Source of the DNA: Siphonodentalium dalli
Lineage: Eukaryota > Mollusca > Scaphopoda > Gadilida > Siphonodentaliidae
NCBI GenBank assembly: GCA_032622095.1
Contig: CP136061.1
Coordinates: 115,454,754-115,518,753, forward strand
Reading direction: 5' to 3'
Length of the DNA stretch: 64,000 nucleotides
Below, piece by piece: positions 1-11,400 of the stretch. A program made the position numbers and the translations under genes. The first letter of the stretch is position 1; each line of letters opens with the position of its first letter. The notes beneath the pieces were generated by a model. The model was not told the DNA's origin, made no database searches, and was given only the letters and a program-made list of their open reading frames with translations.

Positions 1-1110
1 ATGTAAACAAAAGCATAAAAAGTTACTTTTCTGGTGTTTGTTTATATTATAATGGTAAACATAAAGAGCGTTCTTTGTGGGTGAATTCCTGATACGGAAC
101 TACTAAAGAGCGTTTATGCCATTTGTGTGTGATTAGCCAGTAGCATTGTGCTTTCTTCTGTAACACAATCAGGCTCTTGCTTAGGTAAAATATAGTAGGT
201 CTTTATGATAACATGCTGTTTATGCGATGGTCTTGGTATATATGAACGAAACTGTATGCGTTTTACTGTTTTTTCTGTTTACGGTGATTGGAACAAATAT
301 GAATATTTTCGACAAAATGGAATTGGTTTTAATTACTTAAATGATTAATATAGTAATTTGCCTTTTATCTGTGATGAAATGAGAAATGGTAATTGTCTTT
401 TTTTGCTAACATTAAATTAAATTAAATAAATTAAGTAAAATACAGTGAAATTATTTTTTAAATTATTTTTTATTACATTTTTGCGCACGTTGGCATCTCT
501 AGTTATCACTACACTTCAGGTTTGTCCATTAAATTTTACATATGACATCATGTATTCATTGTAGTTATTCCCTAAATACTTTGTTTGGTCGAGCTACAAG
601 CGAGTTAGAACATAATATTATTACATAATCACTAGAAAGCATGCACTCAAGATTATGTGCTGAGTGGTATTGATTCTGTTCTGCTGTGTTCTAGATCTGC
701 TAATAGTGTACACTCCATCAAATTTGCATCATTTGCTGTAGGCTGTATCTAGGTCTGGGGAGAATCCCCTGGGAGGTGCATGGTTGTTAGAGTATGTAGT
801 ATATCAGGGTCTTGGAAGGGTCCCCTGGGGTGAAGCTGGTTATTATCCAACCATGGAGCTTGTCTCATTCTATCAGGTGTTCCTTTCATTGATCCCCCTG
901 GGGACCCCGGCATGTTGTTTAGTAATGTTTACAAATGTACTCCAAGTGCCAGACTGTCAGTTTCAACAGCAATGTATTTATTTTATCCTTCAAGAAAAAT
1001 GCGGGGGTATACAATGTGTTGGATTGATACAAGGGCTTTCCATGATATGTTGGTTATAGTCACATTTTTAGCTCAACTTACTTTGTTAGTTTGAGCTACA
1101 TGTATTGCCA
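1..1110. other. Intron sequence, nothing recognised
   Basis: AT-rich sequence upstream of the first visible PICALM exon, presumably intron. 720-910 has repeated c/g-rich words (tcccctggg). Short open frames lack coding character. Confidence 0.5.
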
Positions 1111-1139
1111 TGGGTTGGCGTACGTCGTCCGTGTGTCCG

Positions 1140-2360
1140 TCAACAATTTCCTTTGTTGAGGTCTACAGGTCGTACCTTTGGTCTGATCTTTATGAAATTT
1201 TGAATGTTGACATGTAGATGGGAACGAGTCATTTTGGGGTCATTCGGCCAAAAAACTTTCAAAATTAAATCCATTGGCGTGGGCTACAGGCCGTACTGTT
1301 CGTGTGATCATCATAAAATTTGTCATGAATGTTGAAATTTACATGTAGATGGGAACGAGTCATTTTAGGATCATTTGGCCAAAAAACATGGCCACCAGCA
1401 GCCATCTTGGATTTTACTCTTTGCATGACTAAATCCTTTGGCACGGGCTACAGGTCGTAGCTTTGGTCAGATCATTATGAGATTTGTCATGGCTGTTGAC
1501 ATTGACATGTAGATGGGAACGAGTCATTTTGGGGTCAATTGGCAAAACAACATGGCCACCAGCGGCCATCTTGGATTTCATAATTCAATCCATTAGCACA
1601 GTCTACAGGTCGCACTGCTCGTTTGATCATCATGAAATTTGTCATGGATGTTAATATTGACATGTAGATGGGAACAAGTCATTTTGGGGTCGTTCGGCCA
1701 AAAAACATGGCCACCAGCAGCCATCTTGGATTTTACTCTTTGCATGACTAAATCCTTTGGCACGGGCTACAGGTCGTAGCTTGGGTCTGATCATCATGAA
1801 ATTTGTCATGGATGTTAATATTGACATGTAGATGGGAACGAGTCATTTTGGGGTCGTTCGGCCAAAAGCCATCTTGGATTTTACTCTTTGTATGACTAAA
1901 TCCTTTGGCACGGGCTACAGGTCCTACCTTTGGTCGGATCATTATGAAATTTGTCACGGCTGTTGACATTGACATGTAGATGGGAACGAGAATTTTGGGG
2001 TCATTCGTCAGTGGCCATCTTGGATTACAAAATTCATTCTATTAGCACGGGCTACAGGTCGTACTGTTCATCTTATCATCATGAAATTTGTCATGGATGT
2101 TAATATTGACATGTAGATGGGAACGAGTAATTTTTGGGTCGTTCGGCCAAAAAACATGTCCGCCAGCAACCATCTTGGATTTTACTCTTTGCATGACTAA
2201 ATCCTTTGACACAGGCTACCGGTCGGTTCTTTTGTCGATCATCATGAAATTTGTCATGGATGTTAACAATGACATTTGAACGAGTCTTTTTGGGGTCATT
2301 CGGCAAAAAAAATAGCTGCCAGCGGCCATCTTGGATTTTACTCTTTGCATAACTAGGCCT
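1140..2360. repeat. Tandem repeat, unit about 135-165 bp, about 7 copies
   Basis: The words acatgtagatgggaacgag, cattttggggtcgttcggcc and agccatcttggattttac recur with starts near 1208, 1341, 1505, 1659, 1824, 1973 and 2108. Units vary by internal deletions. The array is bounded by related words (agctcaactt at 1070; aagttgagctaca near 2420), suggesting it lies inside a larger inverted element. Confidence 0.85.
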
Positions 2361-2680
2361 TTCAACTTTCCAAATTCCTAATCACTCCATTGACTGTAAC
2401 ACATAAAATTATTCCCTTTCCAAGTTGAGCTACAGTGTCATTGACACTTTGATTCCTTTTAGAGTTACATTTGCCATTGTATATTTGTCCCCCGAAAATT
2501 TTGGAGGACTATTATAATCAGCATGTCTGTCGGGGCGTGCATGCATCAGTCCATCCAGGTTGTCCTGATGATAACTTGAGCAATATTCAGCAGAATTTCT
2601 TGATATTTAGGTACGTAGTTCATATTTAATAAGACGCAGGCTAAGTTTAGTTTAGTCATTTGGGAGGACTTTTATAATCA

Positions 2681-4036
2681 GGCCTAAACAAATAATACCT
2701 TTGTTTCCGCTAACGAGCTAAAAAAAATTAGGGTAAGTAGGTAGGCTTAACTTCTTTTTTTTTTGTTAACTTTTTTTTTTTCAGTATCTTTAAAAATAAC
2801 TGTATAATACTTGTCAATAACCCAAACTATGCACTTCTTAGCCCCAATCAGGTTAACCCAGATGACAGAGGAACTAGAAACTCCAATTCAATCTTACATA
2901 TGCTTTAATATTTACATATATACTAGTCTATATACTAAGATAGTCTTTGATAATCCTAATATTTCCTATATGGTCTGGCGACAACTGGAGTCAGTCCAGC
3001 ACCACTGCACTGTTCACATATTGGAGTGACCGTCTTGTACCGACCTCTTAAGGATGGCTTCACAACACCACCTTCTCCGCATTCAGTGAAGGATCTAGGT
3101 ATTTTTTGGGGACACCTGTTTTTGGGCAATGATATGCCGAAGGCATAACCTGAAGGCCTGATCGGAGGAATGTTTGGGAAGGGTGACCCCCTGATGATGG
3201 TGGGGGTTCTTCCCCTGGAAAATTTTTGAAAATCCATTGCATTTAGATCTAATCTAAGGCTCTTTGAGTCAGTATTTTGAATTTTACAGAGAGGTCAATT
3301 TTATCAAGTTTCTCAAGCATAACTTTGGAACTTTTTATATATGTATGGATTGGAAATGCTTATAAGTTATTGTCAGATATCTTTTGGTTTTATCGGAAGC
3401 CTTATCCTGCTTGAAATTAGACTTGCCATCATCACTCTAATTCATAAATAGGCTATTTTATAAAATTCAAGTGAGACACATACCGTACATAATATACTAC
3501 ATGTACATGTAATACAGAAATCCTACATGTACATGTAGTACAGAAACAATGTACATGTATTAAGATAGTAATGACTATATATGGTACTAATCTCTATGTT
3601 AATTTTTCATTTGGTATTATGAGATCCCACTTGATAACCAGGTTGATTTGATCAAATTGTTAATGTTCCTGTGCTGTAATTGATTGAAATACTGAAGTCT
3701 GAACGCTGAATGATAACATACCGTACCTGAACTCAAATTATTTGAAGTTTTCACAGATGAAAGCTAGATAAAGCCAAACATACTTTACAGTATGATTCCA
3801 ACTGTTAAACTTAAATCTTTTTGTAAACTTAAATTATAAATGTTTTTCATCTTGTTATGATATGAATTGGGACCTAAATTAAAAAAAAAAAAAAATTAAT
3901 CAAAATTTTTTTTTGTGCTTTTTTTTTTTTGGTCCAATTTTTTAGTTTTTTGCAATGGCAATAAAAAGTTTAGGGTCGGCGGTTTAAAATAGGGTCGGTC
4001 GGGTTAGCGGAAACAAACGTATTTTTTGTTTAGGCC
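2681..4036. mobile_element. GGCC-ended inverted-repeat element, 3-bp duplication TCA
   Basis: Left end ggcctaaacaaataatac (then tttgtttccgctaac), right end the reverse complement (gttagcggaaacaaac, then gtttaggcc), both flanked by TCA. The interrupted host resembles 2505-2540 (ggaggactattataatcagcatgtctgtc), which supports a clean insertion. Harbinger-like by short duplication only; no transposase seen. 3060-3240 and the AT-rich middle are non-coding. Confidence 0.65.
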
Positions 4037-4053
4037 TCAGCATGTCTGTCCAT

Positions 4054-4307
4054 CAAGCCTTGAAATAGGGTGTCTGTCATTTGCAGAATGAGGTCCCCAG
4101 AGGTGGAATTTAGTGATGCTACCCCACATAGCAGGCTAGCATCACCAAATTCACCCTCTGGGAACCTCATTCTGCTGAGGTGTAAGCAAAATGATATCCC
4201 CAGAGGGCGAATTTAGTGATGCTAGCCTGCTATGCAGGATAGCGTTACTAAATTCACCCTCTGGGGACCTCGTTCTGCAAACGAGAGGCAAACTAAACTC
4301 AGGCTTG
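4054..4307. mobile_element. Foldback element, CAAGCCTTGAAATAG family
   Basis: Ends caagccttgaaatag and aactcaggcttg. Internally two hairpins built from gaatgaggtccccagag and its complement ctctggggacctcattc. The right end is of the shorter subtype. Flanks do not match, so the duplication has decayed. Confidence 0.75.
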
Positions 4308-4431
4308 AGCACAAGATATGTGTTGTTGACCAAATATTAAGACATGTAATAGTCCATTGTAAAAAGTGTGTCTTCATATTTGGCTTTGCATACATTACAT
4401 GCATGCATGTATGATCACAATTTCATAGCAA

Positions 4432-4634
4432 CAAGCCTTGAAATAGCGTGCCTGTCATTTGCAGAATGAGGTCCCCAGAGGGTGAATTTAGTGACCTTAC
4501 ATCTCAGCAGAATGAGGTTCCCAGAGGGTGAATTTGGTGATGCTAGACCGCTATGCGGGGTAGCACTAGCATCACTAAATTCACCCTCTGGGAACCTCAT
4601 TCTGCAAATGACAGACACACTATTTCAAGGCTTG
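4432..4634. mobile_element. Foldback element with 8-bp target duplication CATAGCAA
   Basis: Ends caagccttgaaatag and ctatttcaaggcttg, flanked by CATAGCAA at 4424-4431 and 4635-4642. The 8-bp duplication and inverted ends are hAT-like. Interior is nested hairpins without an open frame. Confidence 0.9.
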
Positions 4635-4718
4635 CATAGCAATGCTAATTGAAGCAGGGTGTTTTTGAATGAGAATTGTCTATATGGACCGTAATGTATT
4701 TTGATGCAGAAATTATAT

Positions 4719-5108
4719 TTAACCCTTTACCCAACAAACCGGCCAAATAAAGCTTCAACAGCCTAAAATATCTTCGGACTGTCTCAATAGAACCATACAA
4801 ATATGGATATCATTGGAACCGGCTCCTTGACCACATTGTGATAGTTACAGTTATGCCCTGTGCCAATGCATTCTCTTATATATGCGAGTCGACCATAGGT
4901 CGCCTCGCATATATAAGAGAATGCATTGGCCTAAAAAAAATCTTTTTTTAACACTTTTTACCATTTTTTCTTACATTCTTTAACAATTTTATAATTTTTA
5001 ATGTGTTAAGCCAATGCATTCTCTTATATATGCGAGGCGACCTATGGTCGACTCGCATATATAAGAGAATGCATTGGCACAGGGCCCTTCTGTTGGGTAA
5101 AGGGTTAA
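4719..5108. mobile_element. TTAA element, ACCCAACA type
   Basis: 18-bp perfect ends ttaaccctttacccaaca and reverse, TTAA at both borders (piggyBac-like). Contains two copies of the cruciform module gccaatgcattctcttata around an AT-rich core. Nearly the reverse complement of 6629-7028. Confidence 0.85.
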
Positions 5109-5287
5109 CATGTATATAATGATGTTCTGAAATAGTGATATTCTCTTACATGGACTGGAGTGCGTTGGACTGGTCCAGGCATTAGAACTGGAACAGACTG
5201 GACCAACTTGGTAGTTTACAGGACCACATATTTCTTGACACTGCAATTTTCATATTTGTTGATTAAGTTTTCTATCCTCCGTTTCAG

Positions 5288-5430
5288 GTCTCGTTCACTG
5301 TACAAATGAACCAAATGTCTCGACGCCACAACTTGCAGATCTGTTAATAGAGCGAACGCAACATGTGAGCTGGGTGACGGTCTATAAAGCTCTCATTACC
5401 ATCCACAATTTAATGAATTATGGAAATGAG
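5288..5430 (+). CDS. PICALM: PICALM exon: ANTH domain, helix 2-4 region
   Basis: Acceptor ttgattaagt...gtttcag at 5287 and donor gtaaat at 5431. Enters with two bases of a split codon, then 47 codons: [36 protein letters not shown] and [11 protein letters not shown]. It aligns with the vertebrate segment following the KKKHLDY lysine patch, so at least one coding exon lies upstream of base 1. The partial codon ends in GT, which does not give the tyrosine expected from the family, so the exact start could be off by a few bases. Confidence 0.92.
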
Positions 5431-8400
5431 GTAAATATAAGTTAAATATTCAACTCGGCTCGGTCAATTACCTTCTCTGTAGAGTTTAATCGGGCCATGG
5501 AATAATCGCTTACAGTTACCATTTAATCAAAATCCTTACCTACCTATTGTGTGGCATCGACATAATCCATTGAAATGTTCCGGGATAGAGAATAATCACT
5601 TGATTGAACTGGTTATGTGAAATAATTCATGAGAGGCAGGGACATTGTACAAACTCGAGAGCATTTTACAAAATAGTCCCTGCCTCCAATGAATTATTTC
5701 ACATCACCAGTTCAATCAAGCGATTATTAGGTTTATTATATTCCACTGTAAACATCTGATTTACCAGAAATCCGAATAATACCACCAGTATACCCATGAC
5801 GCATAAATTTCGATAAAATACATAACTCGGTAGTTAATGTGACATAATTCACTTGTGAAATAATTGTTTATAATCACTCGAGAAATCAAGGTACAGTAAT
5901 GCTCTAAGTAATCGACTTCTTAACCACAGCAGAATTATGGGTACCTTTTCAGGATTTAGTTGGAAATATGGCTTGTTGCCATTCATCGGAAAGCTCTCGG
6001 GAGGGGAGAGCTTTCCGATGAATGGCAACAAGCCATATTTCCGACTAAATTCTGAAAAGTTACCCATAATTCTGCTGTGGTTAAGAAGTCGATTACTTAG
6101 AGCATTACTGTACATGTACACATTGTGTTGACTGAAGTTCTTCTTCCCATGTGAAGATACTGATCACATGATCATGGGATTTGTGTTTGATTAGCCACGA
6201 GCTCCAGCGGTAAACTGTGCTGATCAGTGATGGTTAAATTCACAAGGGAGATCCCCAGATTTGTCCAAAGTTTTGCTGGGATTATCCTAAATTTTATAAA
6301 CAAATACATGTATATGTGGTAACTTATAAATGCAACTCGAGCAATTATAACTGCCGGACTCTTTCCAGGGATCGATTAGAGGATATTGTTATGTATAGTA
6401 GTTCTCTATTGTGCATAGCATTTGACCACACTTATATTCCCTAGTTTCTTACTTACAAGTTGTCAATGTGGGTTCAAACGCAACCACCGATGTGGACCCA
6501 GTATAGGTTGTAGAGGGTTCGCACAGAAATGAAGTCCTTCAATTTCGGACCTTGAAATGATTAGTTCTTGGATCGGATTTGAACCTTTTATAGGACTTGA
6601 ATTGAACAACCAGTTCTTGAATAGTCCTTTAACCCTTTACCCAACAGAAGGGCCCTGTGCCAATGCATTCTCTTATATATGCGAGTCGACCATAGGTCGC
6701 CTCGCATATATAAGAGAATGCATTGGCTTAACACATTAAAAATTATAAAATTGTTAAAGAATGTAAGAAAAAATGGTAAAAAGTGTTAAAAAAAGATTTT
6801 TTTTAGGCCAATGCATTCTCTTATATATGCGAGGCGACCTATGGTCGACTCGCATATATAAGAGAATGCATTGGCACAGGGCATAACTGTAACTATCACA
6901 ATGTGGTCAAGGAGCCGGTTCCAATGATATCCATATGTGTATGGTTCTATTGAGACAGACCGAAGATATTTTAGGCTGTTGCAGCTTTATTTGGCCGTTT
7001 TTGGCCGGTTTGTTGGGTAAAGGGTTAATATTGAGAAATTTGTTTTGTCCTTGAGTTAGTCCTTGAATTAAATTGCGAAAACCCTCTGGTAGCAACTTAA
7101 CTACTATTCAGGATATGCTGGATGTCATGACTGACGGGACCGGCCGAACTATTGTGACATGAGAGATTTCTTCTTCCTGTAATGTGTCACTTCCTCTCTG
7201 TTCTTTAGTACCTGCAAATTATAGTGTGTCTGTCATTTGCAGAATGAGGTCCCCATAGGGTGAATTTTGTGATGCTATCCCACACAGTGGGCTAGCATCA
7301 CCAAATTCGCTCTCTGGGGCACTCATTCTGCTTAGGCCTGATCTTCTGGAAAGTATCTATAGTCTCAAATTAACGTTGTTTTTTAGTTACTTTTTCCATT
7401 CTGGGAACTATCTATATCCCCTAATTTGCTGAAGATAAAATGCATAATTGAGATGACTAATGGATGAACATTAACAACTTCAACTGGAGAACTTCAATAG
7501 GCAGTTGAGGCCTAAGTAGAAATAGGTCCCCAGAGGGTGAATTTGGTGATGCTAGCCCACTGGGCGGGATAGAATCAGTAAATTCACCCTCTGGGGACCT
7601 CATTCTGCAAATGACAGACGCACTATTTGGAGGCTTGCAGAAATGACTTCTCTGCAATTGAGTACAGTAATGCTCTAAATAATTGACTCCTTAACCACAG
7701 CAGAATTAAGGGTAACTTTTCAGGATTTAGTCGGAAATATGGCTTGTTGCCATTAATCGGAAAGCTCTCGACAAGAGCTTTCTGATGAATGGCAACAAGC
7801 CATATTTCCAACTAAATCCTGAAAAGTTACCCATAATTCTGCTGTGGTTAATGAGTCGATTATTTAGAGCATTACTGTATCGGTATATCCGTGCACTAAA
7901 CAGGAACAAATAATACATGTCAGTATATTTTAACCCTTTCTTTACTAAATGGATTCTCTCACCTAATTATACAAGTAGCTGTATATATTGGAATGGTCTA
8001 TTATCACAAGGGAGGGATCTTCATGAAATATAAGCAGATGACAGACAGGTGAAATGATAATATAAGTTCGGAAGGATTCCTAACCAAATGGAAATAATGT
8101 AATTATGCTGAAGAATTCCTATTTATTGGAGGGAAATGTTCAAATAATAGGTTCAATAAATGGCATATGGCCATTTGTTCAAGCCTTGAAATAGTGAGCC
8201 TGTCATTTGCAGAATGAGGTCCCCAGAGGTTGAATTTAGTGATGCTACCCCGCACAGTGGGCTAGCATCACCAATTTCACCCTCTGGGAACCTCATTCTG
8301 CTAAGGCCTTAGCAGAATGAGGTTCCCACACAGTGAATTTAGTGATGCTAGCCCGCTATGAGGTTAGCATCACTAAATTTAACCTCTGGGGACCTCGTTC

Positions 8401-11400
8401 TGCAAATGACAGACACACTATTTCAAGGCTTGCATTTGTTGAACTTATAATCTCTGAAAACATTTAATAAAGAAAACATTTAATAAAGAAAAGGTTAACC
8501 CTTTGAGGACTGGATATTCATTGACCAGTACAGTAATGCCCTAAATAATCGACTCCTTAACGACAGCAGAATTATGGGTAACTTTTCAGGATTTAGTCGG
8601 AAATATGGCAACAAGCCATATTTCCGACTAAATCCTGAAAAGTTACCCATAATTCTGCTGTGGTTAAGGAGTCGATTATTTAGGGCATTACTGTAGTTCA
8701 CTTAGGGAATGTTCAGATAACAAGTTCAACAAACAGCCAACGGTATTTCTTAACTTTTATATCTTCTGAAACTTCCCTCCAAATGACTGAATAAGAATCC
8801 GACATGTAAATGTGTGGTTTCTGCACTTGTTTTATCAAAACAGCCCTTCATAAGAATAATAGACCATTACGATTTGCAATAAATACCTGAATATATCTGA
8901 ATTGGGGGCTGTTTGAAATTTTTTTTAGACACTTATGATACTTTTTTTTATCTTTGGTAATTTTTGGGACCCACACACCCCCTCGACCCAAATTTGTTTT
9001 CATTTTAGCAAGTTTTTTCCAACCATTTTTTAAAAACCAACCGGAATTAATATACATGTAAGTACAAGGTGGAAATTTTCATTGAAATACAGTCTTGCAC
9101 TTTACCAGTAACGTTGAATATGTACACTGACCATAAAGAGTGGGGATGGATACATATGCTTTTGAAAACAGAGGCTCATAATTTAATTAGCAAATTGTTT
9201 GGTTTCAAATCGCATATTGTAATGCGACTGGGACAGTGACACCTCTATCTGATTGTTTTCAAAATTAGCGTATGGATTACTTATATATGCAGCTACAGGT
9301 CAAGTTCGAATTTTGGTTTCGTTCGCCTATTTTTACGACAGTTATTGTCCTTCTTGTTTATTTCTAAAAAACTTCCGCCCCAAATGAAGTCACCTTTCGG
9401 GGGACACGTTGGCCTTATATTATCTTATCTTTCCTGGTATATTTTAACAGATTTTCAGCGTGATCCTGACATTTTTGTCTGAAACTTGTTTCTTTTATTT
9501 TACAGAGATTTTCACAGTATTTAGCTTCAAATAATTACTCATTTAGTTTAGAGAATTTCACAGACAAAACCTCACCACAAGGTAATGATAATTGACTAGG
9601 AATCTTTATATTAAAGGTTCACTTGTCTTTGATAAAAGTTACAGTAAGCACAAATTGGACTGTTTTTATGCCATATATATGTATTTAACAGACAATGTAA
9701 TCAAAATAGTGAGCTTTAGAAAATCGGGGGTTTTTTATTTCTTTTTCGAATTCAAAAATGGCTTCTCTCGCATATACATGTATCCAAGGAAGCAATAATA
9801 TTTCATTTTCATTTTACTACAATAAAACCTCTCAAACCGGTAAACCGTACACCCTTCGGACTGGTCCTTATGTTCAGTTTACAGAGGTGTTAGGTTAAAA
9901 GAAAATTGTACTACGATCGGAATGTATTGACATCATTACCAAGAATTGTCGAAGCACAACCAACTCATTATTGTTCACTTCAACTTTATTCAATAGAAAA
10001 AAGTATATACTGAAGTTTATACCATATACAGTAATGCTCTAAGTAATCGACTCCTTAACCACAGCAGAATTATGGGTAATTATTCAGGATTTAGTCGGAA
10101 ATGTGGCTTGTTGCCATTCATCGGAAAGCTCTCGGCGAGCCATATTTCCGACTAAATCCTGAAAAATTACCCATAATTCTGCTGTGGTTAAGGAGTCGAT
10201 TACTTAGAGCATTACTGTATATGAAGAGCATACTGCTATGAAGATCTTAAGCTTTTTAGCCGAGGAAAAATTTCTGGCCGAGGAAATTTACTAAAATTCC
10301 TGCTAACTTAACAGGGATGCTATTATATGTTGGTCAAAAGTGAATTCAAATCTTTCATGGAAATCATTGCTGCTGTCAGTCAAATCAGTTTGTTTATAGT
10401 TTTATTTATTACAGTGTCATTGTTTATTAGCTAATTCCGTCCTGTGTATTTTAAGGTCTGCAGTGCATCAATTAATCTCTTAGGCCAAAATAAAAAAGAC
10501 CTGTGTTTCTGGTGACCTGCTCACCCCTATTCCGGCTCCCCCCGACCTTTTTCATTTTATTGATTTTGCAAAATTAGTACGCATCCGATTTTATTTTCCT
10601 TGTAAACTGATTCATTTCCGAAAAATGGACACATCACATGTGCTGTTAAACCGGAAATTATGCCACACTTCAGTTAGGTCACAGCTGAATCAAATAACTT
10701 TTTTCATGTTTTATTCAATAAAACAATAAATTACACTATATTCTAATATTATGTACTTTGTTTTATTATTTTATAGTACATTACAAAAAGGAGAGGAAGT
10801 CCAGGAGGGGGGTATTCATATTTATTTTGAACAAAGATGAAAATAAAATGAAAAAATTAAATAAAATGAAAAGCCACCCGCCCGCCCCTATTTTTTTCTT
10901 GCATGTCACCAGAAACACAGGTATATATTTCTTGCATGTCACCAGAAACACAGGTATATATTTTTTGGCCTTATCACTGTCACCATAAGTTTGTTTTCAA
11001 CTTACTGAACATTTGTATTTCTGACCCATGTAAAACTGGAATCTATGACTTAAAATTAAAAATAAGAATTTTTGACATGTTTAAAATGTCAGCAAAGACT
11101 GACCCTTTATGTATATTTATAGTTCATCCATAATTTATTTGTGCCCGGCTCAGTTAACTCCACTCATAGCCCAAAATAACACTGCTGTACGATGATGTCA
11201 GTACTTGCTAGCTAAAATTGAAATTTACCCTGTTTTAGGTAAATGTCATAATATTCAAATTGCTTGTAACCTTTCATGACGGGAGCTGCTCTGGTGCAAC
11301 ATTAAAGATCCTACGCCAGTGCATTATCTTATATATGTGAGTCTTCCGTAGGGAGCCTCACATATATAAGAGAATGCACTGGCTAACAAAGTCAAGTTAA

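Noticed and set aside
784-1094. Two overlapping open frames near the window start
   Set aside because: No recognisable domain, no splice-phase relation to PICALM, sequence is simple c/t/g-rich intron.
4855-5092. TATATAAG motifs as promoters
   Set aside because: They are part of the cruciform module repeated dozens of times within introns, with no adjacent start of a gene.
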